NCBI RefSeq assembly: GCF_026712205.1
Contig: NZ_JAPPUW010000028.1
Location: 1 to 58,234 of the forward strand
Length of the DNA: 58,234 nt
Direction: 5' to 3'
From: Pelomonas aquatica
GTDB lineage: Bacteria; Pseudomonadota; Gammaproteobacteria; Burkholderiales; Burkholderiaceae_C
Made by a program: the position numbers and the translations under genes. Of this stretch, positions 43,674 through 53,693 are shown piece by piece. The notes beneath the pieces are model-generated. The model did not search any database. It was not told the origin of the DNA and was given only the letters and a program-made list of their open reading frames with translations. Positions within the stretch are counted from its first letter, which is position 1; each line of letters begins with the position of its first letter.

Positions 43674-44275
43674 AGTACCTCCTCATCGCCCTGACTCTGT
43701 GTGCAGCCGGCACCGCCCATGCCGACGCCGTCGATGCGCTGCGCGACTTCGCCCATGATGTGAAGAGCGGCAAGGCCAATTTCACGCAGACCGTCACGTC
43801 GCCGGACGGCAAGCGCAAGAAGCTGTCCAGCGGCAGCTTCGAGTTCGAGCGGCCCAACCGCTTCCGCTTCGCCTATGCCAAGCCCTTCGAGCAGACCATC
43901 GTGGCCGACGGCCAGAAGGTCTGGATCTACGACGCCGACCTGAACCAGGCCAGCTCGCGCAAGCTGGCCGACGCGCTGGGTGCAACGCCCGCGGCCTTGC
44001 TGGCCGGCGCCAACATCGAACACGACTTCACGCTGAAGGCCCAGCCCAGCGAAGGCGGTGTGGACTGGGTGCAGGCCAGCCCGAAGCAGGCCGAGTCGAC
44101 GATCCAGTCGCTCAAGCTCGGCTTCCGCGCCAAGGAGCTGGCGGCGATGGAGATCGTCGACGGCTTCGGCCAGCGTTCGCGCCTGGACTTCAGCGCCGTG
44201 CAGGCCAATGTGCCGGTGCCGGCCGAGCGCTTCCAGTTCAAGCTGCCGGCCGGGGCGGATTTGATCGAGCAGTAG
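43670..44275 (+). CDS. lolA: outer membrane lipoprotein carrier protein LolA
   Basis: LolA shuttles lipoproteins across the periplasm from LolCDE to LolB. The 201-residue protein has a signal peptide (1-16, ending GTAHA), then [30 protein letters not shown], the hallmark of the family, and [21 protein letters not shown]. The start overlaps ftsK by ATGA and the stop shares one base with the rarA GTG. This ftsK-lolA-rarA order is widespread in proteobacteria. Confidence 0.96.
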   Translation: MKYLLIALTLCAAGTAHADAVDALRDFAHDVKSGKANFTQTVTSPDGKRKKLSSGSFEFERPNRFRFAYAKPFEQTIVADGQKVWIYDADLNQASSRKLADALGATPAALLAGANIEHDFTLKAQPSEGGVDWVQASPKQAESTIQSLKLGFRAKELAAMEIVDGFGQRSRLDFSAVQANVPVPAERFQFKLPAGADLIEQ

Positions 44276-45612
44276 TGAGCGGTTCGCTGTTCGACGACGA
44301 GCCCCTGCCCGACGCAACGCCTGCGCCGGCGGCACCGCTCGCCGGCATCCCGCTGGCAGAACGCCTGCGGCCCAAAACACTGGACGAGGTCATCGGCCAG
44401 CGCCATCTGCTCGGGCCCGGCATGCCGCTGCGCGTCGCCTTCGATGCCGGCCGCCTGCACAGCATGATCCTGTGGGGCCCGCCCGGCGTCGGCAAGACGA
44501 CGCTGGCGCGGCTGATGGCCGGCGCCTTCGACGCGCAGTTCATCGCGATCTCGGCCGTGCTCGGCGGCGTCAAGGAGATCCGCGAGGCCGTCGAGCGTGC
44601 CCAGGTGGCCGCGGCCCAGGGCCGGCGCACGGTCGTCTTCGTCGACGAGGTGCACCGCTTCAACAAGTCGCAGCAGGACGCCTTCCTGCCGCACGTCGAG
44701 GCCGGCCTCTTCACCTTCATCGGCGCGACGACGGAGAACCCGAGCTTCGAGGTCAACTCGGCGCTGCTGTCGCGCGCGACCGTGCAGGTGCTCAAGAGCC
44801 TGGATGCCGGGGAACTCGGCCAGCTCATCGCGCGTGGTGCCGCCGAACTCGGCGTGCCCGAGCCCTCGCCCGAGGCGGCGCAGCGCCTCATCGGCTATGC
44901 CGACGGCGATGCGCGCCGGCTGCTGAACGCCTTCGACACGGCGGCCTCGCTGGCCGAGGGCGCGCCCATCGACGAGGCCCTGCTGGAGCGCGCTTTAGGC
45001 GAGCAGCTGCGCCGCTACGACAAGGGCGGCGACCAGTTCTACGACGTGATCTCCGCGCTGCACAAGTCCGTGCGCGGCAGCAGCCCCGACGGCGCGCTCT
45101 ACTGGTTCGCGCGCATGCTCGACGGCGGCGTGGACGCCCGCTACATCGCTCGCCGCCTGATCCGCATGGCCAGCGAGGACATCGGCCTGGCCGACCCGCG
45201 CGCGCTGCGCATCACGCTGGACGCGGCCGAGGCCTATGAGCGTCTGGGCTCGCCCGAGGGCGAGCTGGCGCTGGCCGAGGCCGTCGTCTATCTCGCCATC
45301 GCGCCCAAGTCCAACGCGGTCTACAAGGCCTTCAACGAGGTCAGGGCCTTCATCAAGCAGGACACCTCCCGCCCGGTGCCCGTGCATCTGCGCAACGCGC
45401 CCACGCGGCTGATGAAGGAGCTGGGCTACGGCAAGGCCTACCGCTATGCCCACGACGAACCGAACGCTTATGCCGCCGGCGAGCAATATCTGCCGGACGG
45501 GCTGGAGGGCCAGCGCTTCTACGAACCCGTGCCGCGCGGCCTGGAGCTGCGCATTGCCGACAAGCTGGCCGAACTGCGCCGGTTGGATGATGAGGCGGCT
45601 GGCGAGGGCTAG
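44275..45612 (+). CDS. rarA: replication-associated recombination protein A (MgsA)
   Basis: A 445-residue AAA+ ATPase acting at stalled replication forks. Motifs: PLAERLRPKTLDEVIGQRHLLGPG, GPPGVGKTTLARLMA (Walker A), FVDEVHRFNKSQQDAFLPHVE (Walker B), GATTENPSFEVNSALLSR (sensor 1) and the C-terminal oligomerisation part (ALYWFARMLDGGVDARYIARRL). The start is GTG at 44275 within TAGTG. The next gene begins inside its last codons. Confidence 0.95.
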   Translation: MSGSLFDDEPLPDATPAPAAPLAGIPLAERLRPKTLDEVIGQRHLLGPGMPLRVAFDAGRLHSMILWGPPGVGKTTLARLMAGAFDAQFIAISAVLGGVKEIREAVERAQVAAAQGRRTVVFVDEVHRFNKSQQDAFLPHVEAGLFTFIGATTENPSFEVNSALLSRATVQVLKSLDAGELGQLIARGAAELGVPEPSPEAAQRLIGYADGDARRLLNAFDTAASLAEGAPIDEALLERALGEQLRRYDKGGDQFYDVISALHKSVRGSSPDGALYWFARMLDGGVDARYIARRLIRMASEDIGLADPRALRITLDAAEAYERLGSPEGELALAEAVVYLAIAPKSNAVYKAFNEVRAFIKQDTSRPVPVHLRNAPTRLMKELGYGKAYRYAHDEPNAYAAGEQYLPDGLEGQRFYEPVPRGLELRIADKLAELRRLDDEAAGEG

Positions 45613-46501
45613 CGCGGCGCTGGCCGCGCTGCTGCTGAGCTTCGGCGCTGCACGCGGAGCCGACGGCCCGACGCTGGCCCGCGTGCGCGACACCGGCGTC
45701 ATCGTCATCGGCTACCGGCCGGCCTCGCTGCCCTTCTCCTACCTCGATGCCCAGCTGCGCCCCACCGGCTACACGGTGGAGCTGTGCGAACGCATCGTCG
45801 CCGCCGTTCGCAGCCGGCTGCAGCTGCCCGACCTGGAGGTGCGCCGCGTCGAGGTGGCCTCGGCCACGCGCATGCCCCTCGTCATCAACGGCACGCTGGA
45901 CCTGGAGTGCGGCATCACGACCAACACGGCCGAGCGGGCCCGCAGCCAGGCCTTCTCGCTGACCATCTTCGTCGCCGAGACGCGGCTGATGACGCGCGGC
46001 GGCGAGCGCGTGCAGGGCCTGGCCGACCTGCGCGGCCTGGCCGTGGCCTCCACCATCGGCACGACCAGCATCCAGCACCTGGCCAAGGTCAACGGGCAGC
46101 AGGGCCTGGGCATTCGCATCCTCGGCGGGCTGGACGACCCCGAGGGCTTCCAGCTGCTGCGCAGCGGCCGGGCCTCGGCCTTCCTGATGGACGACGTGCT
46201 GCTGCGCGCGCTGCTGGCCCAGCAGGGGCCGGGCGCGGACGACTACCGCATCTCCGACCAGGCACTGACTGTCGAGCCCTATGCCATCGGCCTGCGCAAG
46301 GGCGACCCGCAGTTCAAGGCCCTGGTGGACGAGGTGCTGGCCGGGCTGTATCGCAGCGGCGAGATCCACGCGATCTACCGCCGCTGGTTCGAGTCGCCGC
46401 TGCCGTCACAGGGGCTGAACCTGAAGCTGCCGATGAGTGCCGCCTTCCGCCGCGTCATCGCGAATCCGACCGATTCGCCCGATCCCGAGCGCTACCGCTG
46501 A
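45590..46501 (+). CDS. family 3 periplasmic solute-binding protein
   Basis: A 303-residue amino-acid-type binding protein. A signal peptide (1-23, ending GAARGAD) is followed by the PBP2 fold: TGVIVIGYRPASLPFSYLDA, GTLDLECGITTNTAERA, LRGLAVASTIGTTSIQHL and FLMDDVLLRALLA. No permease or ATPase gene of the matching polar-amino-acid type is adjacent, so it may serve a distant transporter. The liv genes further right belong to another transporter family. An ATG three bases upstream (45587) is equally possible. The gene overlaps rarA by 23 bp. Confidence 0.88.
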   Translation: MRRLARASAALAALLLSFGAARGADGPTLARVRDTGVIVIGYRPASLPFSYLDAQLRPTGYTVELCERIVAAVRSRLQLPDLEVRRVEVASATRMPLVINGTLDLECGITTNTAERARSQAFSLTIFVAETRLMTRGGERVQGLADLRGLAVASTIGTTSIQHLAKVNGQQGLGIRILGGLDDPEGFQLLRSGRASAFLMDDVLLRALLAQQGPGADDYRISDQALTVEPYAIGLRKGDPQFKALVDEVLAGLYRSGEIHAIYRRWFESPLPSQGLNLKLPMSAAFRRVIANPTDSPDPERYR

Positions 46502-46515
46502 GTGCAAAACCAAAC

Positions 46516-46594
46516 GCAACCACAGAGGCACTGAGGCACAGAGAGAAGAAGCCTCGCGGGCTGTTTCTCCGTGGCTCTGTGACTCTGTGGTTGC
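46516..46594. repeat. long imperfect inverted repeat with CACAGAG units
   Basis: Arms of about 33 bases (46516-46548 and 46562-46594) begin GCAACCACAGAG and end CTCTGTGGTTGC, with short CACAGAG/CTCTGTG units repeated inside each arm. The structure could form a long stem-loop RNA between two convergent genes and may act as a terminator. Similar CACAGAG-rich palindromes are, as far as I recall, dispersed intergenic repeats in many bacterial genomes. Confidence 0.7.
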
Positions 46595-46604
46595 ATTTCC
46601 AGCG

Positions 46605-47937
<1,333 letters not shown>

Positions 47938-47945
<8 letters not shown>

Positions 47946-49803
47946 TGCTTGCCTCCGCTGCCGCCGTCCATGTCTCGACGGCGAGGTCGAACTCGAAACT
48001 CATGCCTTGCTCCAGCCGCTCGGCGCGCAGCGCGCCGCCGAACTCGTGCACGATCTTGGCCGAAATGACCAGGCCCAGGCCCAGGCCTTCGCCGGCCGGC
48101 TTGGTCGTGAAGAAGGGCTCGAAGAGGCGCTGCAGGTCGGCCTCGCCGACGCCGCCGCCGCTGTCCTGCACGCGCACCAGTGCGCGGCGGCCCTCGTCCT
48201 GGGCGACGACGCGCACGATCAGCCGCCGCTCGCCCTCCTGCTGCATCGCGTCGATGGCGTTGCCGAACAGGTTGACCAGCACCTGCTCCAGCCGGTTGGC
48301 CTCGGCGCGCACGCGCAGGCCCGCGGGCACGTCGACCTCGGCCAGCAGCCCGAGGGCGCGGCTGCGGTGTTCCAGCAGCAGCAGCGCGTTGCGCACGCAG
48401 TCCAGCAGCGAGGTGCTGCCGACGAACTGCTCGTCGGCCTTGCGCGCGAAGCTCTTGAGCTGGCGCGTGATGCGGCTCATGCGCTCGACCATGTCGTCCA
48501 TGATCTGCAGATTGCTGGCCACGGCGTCGTGGCGACCGGCTTGCAGCAGCCGCACCGAGTTGCGCGCCAGCGCGCGCAGCGCCGTCAGCGGCTGGTTGAC
48601 CTCGTGGGACAGGCCGGCCGACATCTGGCCCAGCACCGCGAGCTTGCTGGCCTGCAGCAGCTCGCCCTCGGTCTGCAGGCGCTGCGCGATCTGGCTCTTC
48701 AGCGCGTCGTTGGTCTGGCGCAGCTCGGCGGTGCGGCTGTCCACCAGCTGTTCGAGCTGCGCATGCGCCTGCTGCAGCTCGGTCTGGGCCCTGGTGAGCT
48801 GGCGCAGCGCGCGCCGGCGCGAGGCCAGGTAGAGCGCCGCCAGGCCCACGCTGGCGCCGAAGGCCGCGCCGCCCCAGGCGGCGATCTGGGCGCGCTGCCT
48901 GACCTCGGTCAGGTCCGACAGCGCGACGAGGCGCAGGCCCAGCGGCACGATCTGGCGCTGCTGGGCCAGCATGGGCCGCATGCCGGGCAGCGGCAGCCGC
49001 ACCTGCTGGCCCTGGTGCACCTCCAGCGAGGCGGGCAGCTCCAGGTCGGGGCCGATGGACTGGGGGTAGCGCGCGCTGGCCTGCAGGGCCTGGCGGCGCG
49101 ACGGGTCGGCATGGTCGAGCACGGCGTACTTCCATGCCTGCACCGAACTCATGATGACGACGTCCTGGTCGTCCGCCACGAGGATGCGCTCGCCCTGGGA
49201 GCGCAGGCCGAGGTCGACCCAGGTGGCCTCCAGCGGCGCGAGGTTGAAGCGCACGACGATGACGCCCGCCGTGCGCCCGCCCTGGCGCAGAGGGTGCAGC
49301 AGATAGAAGTCGGTGCTGCCGGTGTTGGGGTCGGCGGCGAAGAAGTGGTTGCGATCCTGCACCAGGGCCTCGGCGAGGCGCGGCGGCGGTGTCAGCGTCT
49401 CGCTGGCCGACAAGACCTGGCCCTGGGCATCGGCGACGAAGATCTGGTTGGTGCCGGCGCGCACATTGACGCGGGCCAGCACCTGGCTGGCGGCGCGGCG
49501 GCGCCCGGCGTCGTCGGGCGCGAGCATCAGCGCCTGCAGCGTCGGGTCGATGGCCAGCAGGCTGGGCAGGGACGCATGGCGGCCCAGCTCGGCGGCGAGG
49601 TTGGACGCGTAGAGCTCCAGCCGCTCGGTGCTCAGCGCCGACAGCTGCTCGCGGCCGCTGCGTTCACTCAGGCGGTGCGCGAGCACGAAGCCCAGCGCCA
49701 TCAGCAGGCCGGTCAGCACGAAGTAGAAGCCGGGGCGGCTCGGCAGCCGGCTCAGAAGCCGGGCGCGGGCGCGCAGCGGGGACGGGGAGGAGGGCGCAAC
49801 CAT
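47938..49803 (-). CDS. sensor histidine kinase, DctB-like
   Basis: A 621-residue membrane kinase. It has a first helix (about 25-43), a periplasmic double-Cache-type sensor of about 240 residues (FVADAQGQVLSASETL, STDFYLLHPLRQGG), a second helix (about 305-325), a coiled coil (QTELQQAHAQLEQLVDSRTAELRQ), the H-box LSHEVNQPLTALRALARN and the ATPase (NLFGNAIDAM, DSGGGV, GLGLGLVISAKIV). The sensor type resembles DctB, which detects C4-dicarboxylates, but the ligand is not proven. The start is the ATG at 49803. Confidence 0.92.
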
Positions 49804-49903
49804 GACAGACGGGCCGTTAGTGTGCCCACGCCGTGCGGCTCCCGGCGGCCCCGGTGGCGGTTTTTTAGGGTCTGGCGAAGAATCGCCCAGCGGCGCTGCG
49901 GTT

Positions 49904-49921
49904 TGTGCGGATTTCCGCCCA
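49904..49921. promoter_or_regulatory. candidate upstream activator site for the NtrC-type regulator
   Basis: The dyad TGTGCGGATTTCCGCCCA has 8-bp half-sites with one mismatch around TT. It lies about 120 bp upstream of the sigma-54 promoter, the distance expected for an activator site of a DctD/NtrC-type protein. From memory it resembles DctD sites; this needs checking. The rest of 49804-50112 holds no gene. Confidence 0.5.
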
Positions 49922-50039
49922 GGTTTCGCTGTTCCACACTCGTGAAGTCCGACCAAGGCCGCCCGCGTGGGGCGGATCGAACGCCAGGCAGTTTCAGACC
50001 GTCGGTGAATACCCTGGAAACCCGGTCCTGCACCGTGTT

Positions 50040-50057
50040 TTGGCACGAGGGTTGCGA
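50040..50057 (+). promoter_or_regulatory. sigma-54 promoter of livHMGF
   Basis: TTGGCACGAGGGTTGCGA matches the -24/-12 consensus TGGCAC-N5-TTGC with exact spacing between the GG (50042-50043) and GC (50054-50055). Only the base after TTGC departs from consensus. Transcription would start near 50067, about 45 bp before livH. The activator encoded next door is the obvious partner. Confidence 0.8.
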
Positions 50058-50112
50058 TTTGTCCCGGGTCGCGTGGCGCATGCTGCGCCCAACAAAATCT
50101 TCTGGAGCCCTT

Positions 50113-51036
50113 ATGGAGACTCTGATTCAACAGATCATCAACGGCCTCGTGCTCGGGAGCATGTACGCCCTCGTCGCGCTGGGCTACACGATGGTCTACG
50201 GCATCATCAACCTCATCAACTTCGCGCACGGCGAGATCCTGATGGTCGGCGCCATGGTCAGCTGGACCGTGATCAGCGCGCTGGCCGACACCGGCATGCC
50301 GGGCTGGCTGCTGATGCTGATCGGCCTGGCCTGCGCCATCGTCGTCTGCGCGCTGCTGAACTTCTCGGTCGAGAAGATCGCCTACCGGCCGCTGCGCAGT
50401 GCGCCGCGCCTGGCGCCGCTGATCACGGCCATGGGCATGTCGCTGCTGCTGCAGGTGGTCGCGATGATCATCTGGAAGCCCAACCCCAAGCCCTTCCCGC
50501 TGCTGCTGCCCACCGACCCCTTCGACCTCGGCGGCCCGGTCATCACGGTCACGCAGTGCCTGATCCTCGGCCTCACGGTCGTCATCCTCGCGGGCCTGAT
50601 GTATCTCGTGAACTTCACCAAGCTGGGCCGCGCGATGCGCGCCACGGCCGAGAACCCGCGCGTGGCCGGCCTGATGGGCGTCAAGCCCGACTTCATCATC
50701 TCGACCACCTTCGTCATCGGCGCCGCGCTGGCGGCCGTGGCCGGCCTGATGTGGGCGGCCAACTACGGCACGGTGCAGCACACGATGGGCTTCATGCCCG
50801 GCCTGAAGGCCTTCACGGCCGCGGTGCTGGGCGGCATCGGCAACCTGGCCGGCGCCGTCGTCGGCGGCGTGCTGCTGGGCCTGATCGAGGCCATCGGCGC
50901 CGGCTACCTCGGCGACCTGACCGGCGGCGTGCTCGGCAGCCACTACGCCGACATCTTCGCCTTCATCGCCCTCATCCTCGTGCTGACGCTGCGGCCCTCG
51001 GGCTTGCTCGGCGAGCGCGTGGCTGATCGCGCCTGA
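50113..51036 (+). CDS. livH: branched-chain amino acid ABC transporter permease LivH
   Basis: A 307-residue inner-membrane permease starting METLIQQIINGLVLGSMYALVALGYTMVYGII, with about eight helices, and NFAHGEILMVGA, typical of LivH. GNLAGAVVGGVLLGLIEAI is the conserved cytoplasmic loop that contacts the ATPases. It pairs with LivM. TGGAG precedes the ATG at 50113. It is the first gene of livHMGF. No substrate-binding protein (LivJ) gene lies in the cluster. Confidence 0.94.
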   Translation: METLIQQIINGLVLGSMYALVALGYTMVYGIINLINFAHGEILMVGAMVSWTVISALADTGMPGWLLMLIGLACAIVVCALLNFSVEKIAYRPLRSAPRLAPLITAMGMSLLLQVVAMIIWKPNPKPFPLLLPTDPFDLGGPVITVTQCLILGLTVVILAGLMYLVNFTKLGRAMRATAENPRVAGLMGVKPDFIISTTFVIGAALAAVAGLMWAANYGTVQHTMGFMPGLKAFTAAVLGGIGNLAGAVVGGVLLGLIEAIGAGYLGDLTGGVLGSHYADIFAFIALILVLTLRPSGLLGERVADRA

Positions 51037-51048
51037 GGAGACACGGAC

Positions 51049-52131
51049 ATGCAAGCCAAGAAACTCATCACCTTCCTCGCCGCCGCCGTTGGCCTGATCG
51101 CCGTGCCGCTGTTCGCGCAGCAGCTCGGCAACGGCCCGGTGCGCATCATCGACCTGGCGCTGCTCTACGTGCTGCTGGCCCTGGGCCTGAACATCGTCGT
51201 CGGCTACGCCGGCCTGCTGGACCTGGGCTATGTTGCCTTCTACGCGGTGGGCTCCTACATGTTCGCGCTGATGGCCAGCCCCCACCTCAGCGAGAATTTC
51301 GAGGCCATCCAGGCCGCCTTCCCGACCGGCCTGCACTCGCCGATCTGGCTGGTCATCCCGGCGGGCGCGGCGCTGGCGGCCTTCTTCGGCGTCGTGCTGG
51401 GCGCGCCGACGCTGAAGCTGCGCGGCGACTACCTCGCCATCGTCACGCTGGGCTTCGGCGAGATCATCCGCGTGTTCCTGAACAACCTCGAGTACCCGCT
51501 CAACATCACCAACGGCCCGCGCGGCATCGGCCAGATCGACTCCTTCCACATCCTCGGCGTGGACCTGGGCAGGTCGTGGCAGATCGGCGATTTCACGCTG
51601 CCCTCGGTGACGCTGTACTACTACCTCTTCCTTCTGCTGGTCGTCGTGGGCGTGGTGATCTGCTACCGGCTCGAGAACTCGCGCATCGGCCGTGCCTGGA
51701 TGGCCATCCGCGAGGACGAGATCGCCGCCAAGGCCATGGGCATCAACACCCGCAACCTGAAGCTGCTGGCCTTCGGCATGGGCGCCACCTTCGGCGGCGT
51801 GTCGGGCGCGATGTTCGCGAGCTTCCAGGGCTTCGTGTCGCCCGAGTCCTTCAGCCTGCAGGAGTCGGTCATGATCGTCGCGATGGTCGTGCTGGGCGGC
51901 ATCGGCCACATCCCGGGCGTCATCCTCGGCGCGCTGCTGCTGTCGGCCATGCCCGAGGTGCTGCGTTACGTCGCCGGCCCGCTGCAGCAGATGACGGACG
52001 GCCGGCTGGACGCGTCCATCCTGCGCCAGCTGCTCGTCGCGCTGGCCATGATCGGCATCATGCTGGCCCGCCCGCGCGGCCTGTGGCCTGCGCCCGAGCA
52101 TGGCAAAGGCGCCCCGGGCGCGGTGAAGTGA
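51049..52131 (+). CDS. livM: branched-chain amino acid ABC transporter permease LivM
   Basis: A 360-residue second permease. It shows LALGLNIVVGYAGLLDLGYVAFYAVGSYMFAL, GAPTLKLRGDYLAIVTLGFGEIIRVFLNN and GGIGHIPGVILGALLLSAMPEVLR, the standard LivM motifs. It follows livH after 12 bp and precedes livG by 13 bp. Confidence 0.94.
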   Translation: MQAKKLITFLAAAVGLIAVPLFAQQLGNGPVRIIDLALLYVLLALGLNIVVGYAGLLDLGYVAFYAVGSYMFALMASPHLSENFEAIQAAFPTGLHSPIWLVIPAGAALAAFFGVVLGAPTLKLRGDYLAIVTLGFGEIIRVFLNNLEYPLNITNGPRGIGQIDSFHILGVDLGRSWQIGDFTLPSVTLYYYLFLLLVVVGVVICYRLENSRIGRAWMAIREDEIAAKAMGINTRNLKLLAFGMGATFGGVSGAMFASFQGFVSPESFSLQESVMIVAMVVLGGIGHIPGVILGALLLSAMPEVLRYVAGPLQQMTDGRLDASILRQLLVALAMIGIMLARPRGLWPAPEHGKGAPGAVK

Positions 52132-52144
52132 AGGAGGGCGAACC

Positions 52145-52930
52145 ATGAGCATCCACGACAACATCGTTCTCAACGTCAGCGGCGCGTCCAAGCGCTTCGG
52201 CGGCGTGCAGGCCCTGTCCGACGTCGGCATCCAGATCCGCCGCGGCCAGGTCTATGGCCTGATCGGCCCCAACGGCGCCGGCAAGACGACCTTCTTCAAC
52301 GTCATCACGGGCCTCTACGTGCCGGACGGCGGCAGCTTCTCGCTGGGCGGCACGCCCTACACGCCGCAGGCCGTGCACCAGGTCGCCAAGGCCGGCATCG
52401 CGCGCACCTTCCAGAACATCCGCCTGTTCGCCGACATGACGGCGCTGGAGAACGTGATGGTCGGCCGCCATATCCGCACCAGGTCCGGCCTGGTCGGCGC
52501 GGTGCTGCGCACGCCGGCCTTCAAGGCCGAGGAGGCCGCGATCAGGGCGCGCGCCGAGGAGCTGCTGGACTACGTCGGCATCGGCAAGTACGCGGAGTTC
52601 AAGGCCCGCACGCTGAGCTACGGCGACCAGCGCCGGCTCGAGATCGCGCGGGCGCTGGCCACCGACCCCCAGCTGATCGCGCTGGACGAGCCGGCCGCCG
52701 GCATGAACGCGACCGAGAAGGTCGTGCTGCGCGAGCTGATCGACCGCATCCGCAACGACGGCCGCACCATCCTGCTGATCGAGCACGACGTGAAGCTGGT
52801 CATGGGCCTGTGCGACCGCGTGACCGTGCTCGACTACGGCAAGCAGATCGCCGAAGGCACGCCGGCCGAGGTGCAGAGCAACGAGAAGGTGATCGAGGCC
52901 TACCTCGGCGCCGGCCACAAAGCCCACTGA
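52145..52930 (+). CDS. livG: branched-chain amino acid ABC transporter ATPase LivG
   Basis: A 261-residue ATPase with Walker A GPNGAGKTT (about 41-49), a LivG-specific TFQNIRLFADMTALENVMVGRH, a signature in LSYGDQRRLEIARAL and Walker B IALDEPAAGMN. It works with LivF to drive uptake. Confidence 0.94.
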   Translation: MSIHDNIVLNVSGASKRFGGVQALSDVGIQIRRGQVYGLIGPNGAGKTTFFNVITGLYVPDGGSFSLGGTPYTPQAVHQVAKAGIARTFQNIRLFADMTALENVMVGRHIRTRSGLVGAVLRTPAFKAEEAAIRARAEELLDYVGIGKYAEFKARTLSYGDQRRLEIARALATDPQLIALDEPAAGMNATEKVVLRELIDRIRNDGRTILLIEHDVKLVMGLCDRVTVLDYGKQIAEGTPAEVQSNEKVIEAYLGAGHKAH

Positions 52931-52945
52931 AGCGGGGAAGAACAA

Positions 52946-53668
52946 ATGGCAGAAGCAAAGCAAACCCTGCTCAAGGTCAGCAGCCTGAAGGTGGCCTACG
53001 GCGGCATCCAGGCCGTCAAGGGCGTGAACTTCGAGGTGCGCGAGGGCGAACTGGTGTCCCTGATCGGCGCCAACGGCGCGGGCAAGACGACGACGCTGAA
53101 GGCCGTCACCGGCATCCAGCCCATCGCCGCCGGCGACGTGACCTATCTCGGCGAGTCCATCAAGGGCAAGGGCGCCTGGGACCTGGCCAAGAAAGGCCTG
53201 GTCATGGTGCCCGAGGGCCGCGGCACCTTCACGCGCATGACCATCACCGAGAACCTGCAGATGGGCGCCTACAACCGCAACGACGGCGAGATCCAGTCCG
53301 ACATGGACAAGGTCTTCGCGCTGTTCCCGCGGCTGAAGGAGCGCGCCAAGCAGCTGGCCGGCACGATGTCCGGCGGCGAACAGCAGATGCTGGCCATGGG
53401 CCGCGCGCTGATGGCGCGGCCCAAGGTGCTGCTGCTGGACGAGCCGTCCATGGGCCTGTCGCCCATCATGGTGGACAAGATCTTCGAGGTCGTGAACGAC
53501 ATCCACCGGCAGGGCGTGACCATCCTGCTCGTCGAGCAGAACGCCAGCCGCGCGCTGGAGCTGGCCAACCGCGGCTATGTGATGGAATCCGGCGAGGTCA
53601 CGATGGACGGCGAGGGCCAGGCCCTGCTGAACGACCCCAAGGTGCGCGCCGCCTACCTGGGCGAGTAG
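52946..53668 (+). CDS. livF: branched-chain amino acid ABC transporter ATPase LivF
   Basis: A 240-residue ATPase with Walker A GANGAGKTT, VMVPEGRGTFTRMTITENLQMGAY, signature MSGGEQQMLAMGRALM and Walker B LLLDEPSMGLSP. It is the last gene of the liv operon. The convergent E1-type gene ends 25 bp away with no clear terminator between. Confidence 0.94.
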   Translation: MAEAKQTLLKVSSLKVAYGGIQAVKGVNFEVREGELVSLIGANGAGKTTTLKAVTGIQPIAAGDVTYLGESIKGKGAWDLAKKGLVMVPEGRGTFTRMTITENLQMGAYNRNDGEIQSDMDKVFALFPRLKERAKQLAGTMSGGEQQMLAMGRALMARPKVLLLDEPSMGLSPIMVDKIFEVVNDIHRQGVTILLVEQNASRALELANRGYVMESGEVTMDGEGQALLNDPKVRAAYLGE

Positions 53669-53693
53669 GCCGGCGGCCGTCCCGAGGGCGCCT

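Noticed and set aside
50382-50762. Minus-strand ORF within livH.
   Set aside because: Shadow of a clear LivH reading frame.
49804-52230. Long minus-strand open frame upstream of the sensor kinase, opposite the liv genes.
   Set aside because: It is Gln/His/Asp-rich shadow sequence of livH and livM; the kinase starts at 49803 with a proper membrane helix.
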